Positions 26,696 through 34,086 of a stretch of 64,000 nt of DNA are shown one piece after another. The position numbers and the translations under genes were made by a program. The stretch covers positions 372,001 to 436,000 of the forward strand of contig JBKEEO010000002.1 in the NCBI GenBank assembly GCA_047777415.1, in the 5' to 3' direction. The notes under the pieces were generated by a model. That model did no database searches, had not been told where the DNA came from, and saw only the letters and a program-made list of their open reading frames with translations. Source of the DNA: Caproicibacter sp047777415 (GTDB taxonomy: Bacteria; Bacillota; Clostridia; Oscillospirales; Acutalibacteraceae). The number at the start of each line of letters is the position of its first letter. Positions within the stretch are counted from its first letter, which is position 1.

Positions 26696-27457
26696 ATGGC
26701 TGATGAAAAGCGGTTTGCGGTTCTGATTGACGCTGATAATGTCTCTGAGAAATACATTAAATTCATACTGGATGAAATATCCAATGACGGTGTAGCGACC
26801 ATTAAGAGAATTTATGGGGATTGGACCAAACCGACTATGAGTTCTTGGAAGACGGTATTGCTGGACTATTCCATTACACCGATTCAGCAGTACGGGTATA
26901 CAACGGGAAAAAATGCTACGGACTCTGCAATGATCATTGATGCCATGGATATTTTATATGCAGGCAATATTGAAGGATTCTGTATTGTATCAAGTGACAG
27001 TGATTTTACCCGGTTGGCTTCCAGATTAAGGGAATCCGGTATGTATGTGGTCGGCATGGGGGAGAAAAAGACGCCGAATGCCTTTATTGCGGCATGCAAT
27101 AAATTTAAATATCTTGAGATTTTGGCGCAGGCACCGAATCTGTCAGATAGTCAGAATTCATCCGATGCAGCGGAAGTTGGCGAAATGGATCATACATCTC
27201 TCAATGAAGTCCGAAATACCATACGTACGATTGTGGAAGAAACTTCCGACGATGACGGCTGGGCCGCTCTTGGTGATGTGGGGAATATCCTCAACAAACG
27301 ATATCCCGATTTTGACGTGCGTAATTACGGCTTTAAAAAGCTAACGCCGTTTATCAATTCTCTGAAGGTTTTTGAAATTCGCTGCAGCCGCAGCAAGGAC
27401 GGAAACGTGCGTTTGATTTTTGTACGGGAAAAAGGACGCAGAAATTCAAAAGCATAG
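26696..27457 (+). CDS. NYN (PIN-like) domain protein with C-terminal OST-HTH/LOTUS domain
   Basis: 253 residues. The N-terminal NYN/LabA-like nuclease fold keeps its acidic residues (AVLIDADNVS, DSAMIIDAMDILY, CIVSSDSDFTRLA). The C-terminal ~75 residues (LNEVRNTIRTIVEET…WAALGDVGNILNKRYPDFDVRNYGFKKLTPFINSL) look like an OST-HTH/LOTUS RNA-binding module. Such two-part proteins are predicted RNases or RNA-binding regulators; no pathway is evident. Start at ATG 26696 behind GGGGTG. An IS insertion now separates the gene from its terminator at 28856-28899. Confidence 0.85.
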   Translation: MADEKRFAVLIDADNVSEKYIKFILDEISNDGVATIKRIYGDWTKPTMSSWKTVLLDYSITPIQQYGYTTGKNATDSAMIIDAMDILYAGNIEGFCIVSSDSDFTRLASRLRESGMYVVGMGEKKTPNAFIAACNKFKYLEILAQAPNLSDSQNSSDAAEVGEMDHTSLNEVRNTIRTIVEETSDDDGWAALGDVGNILNKRYPDFDVRNYGFKKLTPFINSLKVFEIRCSRSKDGNVRLIFVREKGRRNSKA

Positions 27458-27468
27458 TAAAAAAAAGA

Positions 27469-28848
27469 GGCTCTATGTCAATAGTTGGGGTAACCCAAAA
27501 TGGAAACACCGAATGGAGCGGCGTTAAGCTGCTCCATTTTTCGTTGAATGATGGAACATATGAAGAATGCGATTGCGGAAGCGACGAAAATTACGATAAC
27601 CGTAGGCATTGCGTTTAAGAACCTTAATCTTGTTGTTAACCCCTTCGGTAAAACCGTTGGTGTAAGAGCAATCAAACGAATTTAGAATACCTTTTGACCA
27701 GCGAATCATGGTATTTGCACAAGCAACAAATCTTGAAAGACCACTGTTTTGTGCGGCCATAATCCAATGAGACAGCGCTGTCCGTGCAGACACACTGTCA
27801 GAAGATTCAAGGACTTTGAAAAACTGTTCTTTCAGAGAGTAGGCTGTCAGCAGACGGTTGCTTGTATAAAGCATAATGTTAACCTGTTGCCTTTGCTCTG
27901 GAGTGAGAAATTGGTATCGTTTGTTCAGCAAGATTCGGGAGCGTTTAAAATAAATTCTTCGGGTCTTGCTGAACTTTTTCTGTTCTTCCTTGCGAACGGC
28001 TTCAAAGGCCCAAAATACTTGACGAATGTAATGATATTTGTCAATGACATAATTTGAATTTTTAAAATATGTCTGAGCAATATTGGCATATGTACTCCAC
28101 ATATCGCTGACGAAATGCTTCGTTTTAGAACGGTCAAGCCGGCCGAAATATTCTGTCAGTTTGTGGTTGTATCGAGCAGGAAGAATATCAAGGATTTGGT
28201 GACGAACCGGATCGGTCAGAACGCACTGATATTTCTCGCCACTTGTATTTCCTTTAAACTCATCAATCGACACAACTTCAGGTAATTGCTGCGGTTTTCC
28301 ATAGTGGATACAATCGAAAATCCGGATAATAGTTGAAACAGATAGATTTACTTCACGTGCTACACTGGTGAAAGAACGCACGTCAGACAGCTTTGAAATG
28401 ATATACGCGGCTAAACGATTTGTAATGCGGTGATATCTCGGCAGAAACGAGTTATCTTCAAAGAAACGCTTTCCACACAAAGAGCAGCGATACCGGCGCT
28501 TTCGGAGAATCAAACTAGTGTGTTTACCAAAAGCAGGGATGTCTTTTACTGTTTGACAACGGTAATCATGGACATAGCTGGTCTGATATCCACAGCAAGG
28601 GCAAACATGCGGCTTTCTTGGTAACTCAATAAAAATTTCCGTTTTATCGGGCAATTGCCTCACATTTTTTACGATTACCCCTTTTAATCCTACCAATTTT
28701 TCGGTAGAATAAGTACAGAGCATATCGATGACCTCCAATATGGGATAGTGGTAATTTCCATTTTAAAGGTTTTTCATCGAATATGCTCTACTTTTTTGCT
28801 CTTTTTTCGCAGGCCTATTCGTCACACCCCAACATTTATTATAGAGCC
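27469..28848 (-). mobile_element. ISL3-family insertion sequence, copy A (1380 bp)
   Basis: Ends GGCTCTAT…TTGGGGT (left) and the inverted GGCTCTATAAT…TTGGGGT (right), giving imperfect terminal inverted repeats typical of ISL3. Flanked by perfect 8-bp duplications AAAAAAGA at 27461-27468 and 28849-28856. Encodes one transposase on the minus strand and looks intact. It landed in the A-rich base of the terminator behind the NYN gene. Copy B (34087-35466) has the same length and opposite orientation. Confidence 0.95.
27524..28723 (-). CDS. ISL3-family transposase (copy A)
   Basis: 399 residues. N-terminal zinc-binding part (CPCCGYQ, CSLCGKRFF), helix-turn-helix segment (SFTSVAREVNLSVSTIIRIFD) and DDE domain with SIDEFKG, VSDMWSTY and GFTEGVNNKIKVLKR supplying the acidic residues. 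ATG at 28723 follows GGAGG by eight bases; an in-frame upstream TTG in copy A is absent from copy B, so it is not the start. By eye about 25 residues differ from copy B, roughly 94% identity. Confidence 0.93.
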   Translation of the reverse strand: MLCTYSTEKLVGLKGVIVKNVRQLPDKTEIFIELPRKPHVCPCCGYQTSYVHDYRCQTVKDIPAFGKHTSLILRKRRYRCSLCGKRFFEDNSFLPRYHRITNRLAAYIISKLSDVRSFTSVAREVNLSVSTIIRIFDCIHYGKPQQLPEVVSIDEFKGNTSGEKYQCVLTDPVRHQILDILPARYNHKLTEYFGRLDRSKTKHFVSDMWSTYANIAQTYFKNSNYVIDKYHYIRQVFWAFEAVRKEEQKKFSKTRRIYFKRSRILLNKRYQFLTPEQRQQVNIMLYTSNRLLTAYSLKEQFFKVLESSDSVSARTALSHWIMAAQNSGLSRFVACANTMIRWSKGILNSFDCSYTNGFTEGVNNKIKVLKRNAYGYRNFRRFRNRILHMFHHSTKNGAA

Positions 28849-28855
28849 AAAAAAG

Positions 28856-28899
28856 AAAGCTCGAAAAGTGTGGAGAATCACCTTTTCGAGCTTTTTTTT
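28856..28899. terminator. terminator cut off from the NYN gene by IS copy A
   Basis: AAAGCTCGAAAAG (28856-28868) and CTTTTCGAGCTTT (28882-28894) form a 13-bp stem with A tract before and T tract after, so it works in both directions. It now serves the minus-strand gene ending at 28947 and, before the insertion, would have lain about 10 bases after the NYN stop. Confidence 0.9.
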
Positions 28900-28946
28900 G
28901 CGCTTATTGCTGTTGCAGAGCAATTCTATTGGGGGATAACCTTGCT

Positions 28947-29963
28947 TCAGATGAGTTTTTCCTGTATTGCTATCAAATGTGCAATCATCCAACAGACAAT
29001 GCTTTCCGCACCTTGGTTATTGTTAATTCCGCCTTCAATCAGTCCGTCACGGCATCCGCCGGTTTCCGGGTCAATGAGAGAAACATGGTGAGAATTTTCT
29101 CCCAAATACCACCGGTAGCATTGAATTGCACTGTCACGGTACTTTAAATTGCTGGTTAATTTGTAGGCAGCTAAGCATGCAAGCATTGTGCTGCAGGCTT
29201 CCACCGGTTGTTCGTCAAATTCAGCGGGGGAGCCTCCTTTCGGATACCATCCCTTGCACCCGATTGGATGAAAAACACCGTCTCGTATCGTCGCTGAAAG
29301 CAAAAAGTCCAGACTTTCAAGCGCGATGCTAAGGGCTTGTTTTTGATTTGCTTTTTCATAAGCATAACATAATGCCAGAGGAAGTATTCCACTGCAGTAA
29401 GTCATCTTATCTTCAAACCATCGCCAATTTTCTCTGCGGCATTGAACATATGTATCGATAATGGACTCGCAAAGCATTTTGGCTTCCGGAAGTCCGGCAG
29501 GGTCTCCCCATAGGAGCAAGCCTGTCAATGCATAGGCTTTTCCTTTTAAGAAAGAAAGAGAGACGCAGCTTTGATACGTTTTTAATAATAACTTTTGGGA
29601 GGCTTCTTTAATGGAAGAAGGAAGACCGCTGCAAGATGCGATAAATCCCAGAGAACAAATGGTACGTCCGAAAGAGTCCTCTGAACCGCGTTTTTCCAAA
29701 AATCTTCGGTCATAGCCCATAAAATTCCGAAACCAGCCTTGTTTCTGTGCATAAAGAAGAAAAGAAGTATAGCGGTACAGAAGATCTTCATATTTTTTTT
29801 CAGGAGATAGTTTATAGAGTAAAGCCGCCATAATTAACGCGCGGGCATTATCATCCAACGTATATCCTTCCGTCGGATCCGGCACGCCGGAAACAGCATG
29901 TTGAAACATTCCGGTATCGTCAGTCATTCGGAAAATATATCGGTCGTCAATCGTTCGATTCAT
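28947..29963 (-). CDS. six-hairpin (alpha/alpha-barrel) glycosidase-like protein of a mannoside cluster
   Basis: 338 residues, rich in helical repeats with aromatic and acidic patches: DNARALIMAALLY, WFRNFMGYDRRF, SEDSFGRTI, WRWFEDKMTYCSGILPLAL, FDEQPVEACSTMLACLAAY, NQGAESIVCWMIAHL. The WFED and EQPVE segments resemble substrate-binding loops of alpha/alpha6-barrel glycosidases and epimerases. No signal peptide, so cytoplasmic. Its start overlaps the GT4 stop by 17 bases, meaning tight coupling. Catalytic activity is not established; hydrolase, phosphorylase or carbohydrate-binding roles are open. Confidence 0.7.
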   Translation of the reverse strand: MNRTIDDRYIFRMTDDTGMFQHAVSGVPDPTEGYTLDDNARALIMAALLYKLSPEKKYEDLLYRYTSFLLYAQKQGWFRNFMGYDRRFLEKRGSEDSFGRTICSLGFIASCSGLPSSIKEASQKLLLKTYQSCVSLSFLKGKAYALTGLLLWGDPAGLPEAKMLCESIIDTYVQCRRENWRWFEDKMTYCSGILPLALCYAYEKANQKQALSIALESLDFLLSATIRDGVFHPIGCKGWYPKGGSPAEFDEQPVEACSTMLACLAAYKLTSNLKYRDSAIQCYRWYLGENSHHVSLIDPETGGCRDGLIEGGINNNQGAESIVCWMIAHLIAIQEKLI

Positions 29964-31122
29964 CCCAGGCTTTCATCTCCTTATCAGAGCATTTTTGGAA
30001 TATGCGCAGGTAATTCAGTGCAACTTGATTCCAATACATTGTTTTGCCGAGCTGCAGTGTACGTTTTTCCATATCTTCCTGCTTTTCCGGGTGCTCAATC
30101 ACTTCTTCGATGCATTCAGCTAGGGAGGCAGCACTGCGAAAATCAGCCAGCAGACCTCGTTTTTCCGCAAGCATTTCCTGTGCGTACAAATATGGAGTGG
30201 ATACGATAACCCGACCATAGCCGACAGCATAGGCCAGTGTGCCACTAACAGCCTGATCTTTGCCAAGATAAGGGGTCATGTAGATATCCGATAATTGCAG
30301 ATACCTTATGATTTCTTCTATTGTAAGATAGTGGTTTACGAAACGAATATTATTTTGAAGACCAAAATTTTCAACGGTGCGTTCCAGCTTTTCACGGTAC
30401 TTTTCACCGTCTTTTTGTTTGATTACTGGATGTGTTTGCCCCAGGATAAAATAAAGAATTTCGGGGTGTTTTTTTGCGACTCTAGCGATCGCCTCAATAC
30501 CGTATTCCAATCCTTTCCCGGGGCTGATAAGCCCAAAGGTACTGATGATGAATCGGCCGGAAAGTCCCAATTCTCGTTTCAGAGTGTCTCGTTCAACAGC
30601 CGGGTATTCCGGTACACCATGATGGACAACTTCTATTTTATTTCGCTCCACCCCGTATACATTTTGCAGCGTTTCAACAGTATTGGCGGCCATGGTAATC
30701 AATTTCGAGCATTTGGCCGCCAACGTGCTGACGATTTTTCGTTGCAGCTCATTCGGGTTCGGAAGAACCGTATGCAAGGTTACGCAATAAGGAATTTGGA
30801 GGTGCTCCGTTAAATCGAGCAGATATTCTCCCCATGTTCCACCATAGATACCAAATTCGTGCTCCACCATTAAAAGATCAAAGCCGGAGCCGTTAATTTT
30901 CTCAGCGGCTTCGGTGTAGGATTCTTTTCGGTGCTGTTCAATTGTAAATTTTACATTTGGCGGATAGGAATAATCCGAGTCATTGATAGCCATAATGGAA
31001 GTATTTATTTTCCCGGTTTTTTGAAGTGCATTGACTAAATCCTGGGTAAAGGTTGCAATACCACAGGCCCTGGGGGGATAGGTACTTAGAAACAGGATAT
31101 TCAAATTTTTTTGTTGATTCAA
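29947..31122 (-). CDS. GT4 family glycosyltransferase
   Basis: 391 residues with a GT-B fold. N-terminal NILFLSTYPPRACGIATFTQDLV is the acceptor-side glycine-rich loop; the C-terminal donor domain shows STFGLISPGKGLEYGIEAIARV and MTPYLGKDQAVSGTLAYAVGYGRVIVSTPYLYAQE (E-x7-E-like region). Cytoplasmic, retaining. With a sugar-1-phosphate nucleotidyltransferase upstream and GH130 at the head of the operon, GDP-mannose is the likely donor, by inference. Lies 42 bases after the nucleotidyltransferase. Confidence 0.85.
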   Translation of the reverse strand: MNQQKNLNILFLSTYPPRACGIATFTQDLVNALQKTGKINTSIMAINDSDYSYPPNVKFTIEQHRKESYTEAAEKINGSGFDLLMVEHEFGIYGGTWGEYLLDLTEHLQIPYCVTLHTVLPNPNELQRKIVSTLAAKCSKLITMAANTVETLQNVYGVERNKIEVVHHGVPEYPAVERDTLKRELGLSGRFIISTFGLISPGKGLEYGIEAIARVAKKHPEILYFILGQTHPVIKQKDGEKYREKLERTVENFGLQNNIRFVNHYLTIEEIIRYLQLSDIYMTPYLGKDQAVSGTLAYAVGYGRVIVSTPYLYAQEMLAEKRGLLADFRSAASLAECIEEVIEHPEKQEDMEKRTLQLGKTMYWNQVALNYLRIFQKCSDKEMKAWDESND

Positions 31123-31164
31123 TGTTTAACGATCCTTTCTTCTTATTTTGCTCAATTTTGTGTT

Positions 31165-32205
31165 TTATATAGCGATATGACGTTTGCTTTCCTGCGAATA
31201 AATCGTATTCGTCAACTGAATACCGCTTCCAATGTGGCATCCGTCTGTAATCACGGATTTTGAAATTCTCACACCGCTGCCGATGGACACATGATCCCAA
31301 ATGATACTATTACTGATTGTGCATCCTCTTCCGCTTTCGAATCCGTTGCCGACTACAACATTTGGCCCAATTGTAACATGAGCACCGATTCTCACATTGT
31401 CTCCAAACCATACTGGGCCAATTATTTTTGCTGTGCTATGCAACTGAACATTTTTACTTCCAAACACTTGATTCTGGAAGAAGTTTGTTTCCGGCAACTT
31501 GCATAAACCGCTGAAAATATCTCCGTGTACTTGAACATATTTTTCAGGAGTACCAATGTCAATCCAATAAGATCCACCGCGGTATACGGCAATTTTGTAA
31601 CCTTTTTCTAAGAGAGTTGGAAATGTTTCCTTTTCTATCGAAACCACTCTGTTTGATGGGATTAAATCAAGAACTTTTGGCTCGAATACATAAATACCGG
31701 CATTGATAAAATCAGATTTTGCTTCACCCGGCTTTGGCTTTTCTGTAAAAGTAGTGGCAAAACCGAATTCGTCATATTCAATGACTCCATAACTGGAGGG
31801 ATTCGGCACTCTTGTTACTGCAATGGTAACATCGGCCTGCTTTTGTTTATGAAAACGAACAAGGTCATTCAAATCTATATTACTGACAATGTCGGAATTA
31901 AAAATCAAAAACGTGTCGTCAAAATATTTTTCACAGTTTTTGATGGCTCCGCCGGTTCCAAGGGGAATATCCTCACAAACATATTGAATTTTAATCCCGA
32001 AGTCGTTGAGGGAAAAATGCCGTTCAATATCTTCGGCACGGTAACATGTGCTGAAAACCACTTCATCCGTTCCGCAGTTTTTCACTGCTTCAATATTCCT
32101 CTCCAACAAAGGCCGTCCCATAACGGGTACCATCGGTTTTGGAAGATGATTGGTAAGAGGTCTGAGGCGCGTCCCCTTTCCTCCTGCTAGAAAAAGAGCT
32201 TTCAT
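31165..32205 (-). CDS. sugar-1-phosphate nucleotidyltransferase (mannose-1-phosphate guanylyltransferase-like)
   Basis: 346 residues. N-terminal nucleotidyltransferase domain with LAGGKGTRLRPLTNHLPKPMVPV, PLGTGGAIKN, FNSDIVSNID, EKP and DIGTPEKY, then a left-handed beta-helix of hexapeptide repeats (about 250-335: IGPVWFGDNVRIGAHVTIGPNVVVGNG). This layout is that of GDP-mannose/NDP-glucose pyrophosphorylases. The start is ATG 32205, eight bases after AAAGGAGG. In this operon it would make the activated sugar for the GT4 enzyme. Base specificity cannot be read directly. Confidence 0.88.
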   Translation of the reverse strand: MKALFLAGGKGTRLRPLTNHLPKPMVPVMGRPLLERNIEAVKNCGTDEVVFSTCYRAEDIERHFSLNDFGIKIQYVCEDIPLGTGGAIKNCEKYFDDTFLIFNSDIVSNIDLNDLVRFHKQKQADVTIAVTRVPNPSSYGVIEYDEFGFATTFTEKPKPGEAKSDFINAGIYVFEPKVLDLIPSNRVVSIEKETFPTLLEKGYKIAVYRGGSYWIDIGTPEKYVQVHGDIFSGLCKLPETNFFQNQVFGSKNVQLHSTAKIIGPVWFGDNVRIGAHVTIGPNVVVGNGFESGRGCTISNSIIWDHVSIGSGVRISKSVITDGCHIGSGIQLTNTIYSQESKRHIAI

Positions 32206-32257
32206 ATTGCATTCCTCCTTTGTCATTTATTGTTATTTATGTTAAACCGAAGGATAA

Positions 32258-33262
32258 TTATTCCTTCGGTACGGGACAACTTTTGATATATTCCAGCAAG
32301 TCACTGAGAGATGCTGTGGCCAGGGCAATGCAAGTATCAGCACCGCCATAGTACATTTTCACTTTTCCGGATGGCTTATCCAGTACCCATCCGCACGGAA
32401 AAACAACATCACGTACGTCGCCCTCACGTTCATAAAATTCCTCAGGCCCAAAGATCCATTCATCACTTCTGTGCAGCACTTTCCAGGGATTTTCCAAATC
32501 CAGCAAAGCAAGTCCAAGACGATAAATGGATCCGGAAGCGGTGCGTTTAACGCCATGATACAGAATTAACCAGCCTTCGGAAGTTTCCAATGGCTGTGCA
32601 CACAGCCCGACTTTGTTAGCATCCCACCAGCCACCGCTTCTTGCGTTAATCAAAATTTTGTGGTCGCCCCAGTACTTTAAGTCGCTTGAGCAGGATATCC
32701 AAATGTGAGCACCGGGACCGAGCCGAGCTACGTTGCCTATGTGGGTTCCGATTGGTCGGTGAATCAAAATCCATTTGCCTTTAAATTTTCGAGGGAACAG
32801 TGCAGCATCTTTGTCTTCTGGCGGCATAATAGAACCCATTTTTTCAAAGTTTTCAAAATCTTTTGTCAATGCCAGAGACACAGTTGGTCCTGAATGAGAA
32901 AAAGATGTATATACAACCGCCCAGCGATTTAACTCGTCAATTCTGGTAATGCGGGGATCTTCAATGCCCCATGCTTCTTCCGGATAATCCGGATTTGCCT
33001 CCAGAGTGGGGCATGTGTCAATTTGCCAGTTCGTTACGCCGTCGTCGCTGACAGCCTTTGTAAAGTGGGAAAATCCGCGTCGATCCTCCACTCTAGCAAG
33101 CAAAAGAATTTTGTTGTTAAATACTGTGGCGGCCGGATTAAAGACGCTGTTTACAGCATATGGCCAGTCTTTTGCAGTTAATATGGGGTTATTGGGATAA
33201 CGAAGAAATAATTCTTTATAGGTATTGTCATTACTCTTTAATCTTGTTTCAAAATGTCTCAT
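32258..33262 (-). CDS. GH130 family beta-mannoside phosphorylase/mannosidase
   Basis: 334 residues forming a five-bladed beta-propeller family. Characteristic GH130 segments: FNPAATVFNNKILLLARVEDRRG, GIEDPRI (D102 is at the position of the catalytic acid), FSHSGP, FPRKFKGKWILIHRP, GLCAQPLETSEGWLILYHGV, YYGGADTCIALA. The family contains phosphorylases of beta-1,4- and beta-1,2-mannosides and beta-1,2-mannosidases; subgroup cannot be fixed by eye. No signal peptide, so intracellular. Start at ATG 33262 behind GGAGAG. First gene of the operon and directly controlled by the CIRCE-bearing promoter at 33298-33364. Confidence 0.9.
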   Translation of the reverse strand: MRHFETRLKSNDNTYKELFLRYPNNPILTAKDWPYAVNSVFNPAATVFNNKILLLARVEDRRGFSHFTKAVSDDGVTNWQIDTCPTLEANPDYPEEAWGIEDPRITRIDELNRWAVVYTSFSHSGPTVSLALTKDFENFEKMGSIMPPEDKDAALFPRKFKGKWILIHRPIGTHIGNVARLGPGAHIWISCSSDLKYWGDHKILINARSGGWWDANKVGLCAQPLETSEGWLILYHGVKRTASGSIYRLGLALLDLENPWKVLHRSDEWIFGPEEFYEREGDVRDVVFPCGWVLDKPSGKVKMYYGGADTCIALATASLSDLLEYIKSCPVPKE

Positions 33263-33297
33263 ATTTGTTCTCTCCTGTACTCCACTGCGGTGGCTTG

Positions 33298-33324
33298 TTA
33301 GCACTTATCATATTAGAGTGCCAA
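33298..33324 (-). promoter_or_regulatory. CIRCE element (HrcA operator)
   Basis: TTAGCACTT (33298-33306), exactly nine bases, GAGTGCCAA (33316-33324). The consensus is TTAGCACTC-N9-GAGTGCTAA, so 16 of 18 arm positions match. It lies immediately downstream of the predicted transcription start and 35 bases before the GH130 start, the usual place for CIRCE in groE and dnaK operons. Confidence 0.85.
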
Positions 33325-33335
33325 TATTTATATAT

Positions 33336-33364
33336 AATTTAGCATAAGATTGAAATTATGTCAA
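33336..33364 (-). promoter_or_regulatory. sigma-A type promoter of the GH130 operon
   Basis: On the minus strand: TTGACA (33364-33359), 17 bases, TAAATT (33341-33336). Predicted start near 33329, at the edge of the CIRCE element. Confidence 0.8.
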
Positions 33365-34078
33365 CTAAATGTTGGCGTCGTCCATCTTTGAGGACTGGTG
33401 TTAAGTTCAGTTTTGTTCTGTCAAGATGTGCACCTTTAAAATAGTATTAATCCAAAGTGATAAAACATTCCCATGAATTTGGTCGATTTCACAGTATTTT
33501 TTTATAGAGGCCAAATTCGCCCAATAGGATGCTGCTGTTAAACATAATGAATGGGTGTAGTTATGCCTGTAAGAAAACCCTCACACAAGTGGTACTCGAA
33601 TATCGTAAGAAAAAATTTTCATAAAAAACGGAAAACGCCTTCAGATATTCTGAAGGCGTTTTCCGTTTTGTGAAAAGAAGTATGTGTCCTAATGCTACTC
33701 TTGCAATCAAAATTAATGAAAGTGGAATAAAAATTAATGTATTCACATTCCATGCTCTATTTTACCTGTTTTATGTCAAGTAGTCAATATAAAACAAAAA
33801 CGCTTTTTGAGTTTTACGTAATATTGTATAAATGTATAAAAATTCACTGATTTTTTTGTACTAATCAGTTAGTTTGGTGCAGTTTTGAAGAATTAAAACC
33901 ATCATTCATTATAAATCAAATCTACACCTGAAAGTATCACTATGGTATATTTTCAAAAATCCAAAGAAGTTTGACATATCATTAGCATGCAGTAGGTTAC
34001 GCCTACCTATGAATGAATCAACTGATAAAATTTTCTGTACTTAACATTTGATATTTGAGAAACGCAAGAGGCATCGAA
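33365..34078. other. AT-rich gap without a recognisable gene
   Basis: About 710 bases between the GH130 promoter and IS copy B. Short frames exist on both strands (for example 33562-33672 plus, 36 codons, rich in Lys/Arg), but none has a ribosome site or a family I recognise. The only strong structure is the 21-bp hairpin at 33625-33669. It may be a decayed gene or former mobile DNA. Confidence 0.5.
33625..33669. repeat. perfect 21-bp inverted repeat, terminator-like
   Basis: Arms 33625-33645 and 33649-33669 are exact complements around TAT; the outer bases are AAAA…TTTT, so it can act as a bidirectional terminator. No adjacent gene explains it. Confidence 0.75.
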
Positions 34079-34086
34079 TGAATCCG

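Noticed and set aside
33480..33500. A third ISL3 end (ATAGAGGCC) in the gap
   Set aside because: Only eight or nine bases resemble the IS end, without the TTGGGGT part or a partner end.
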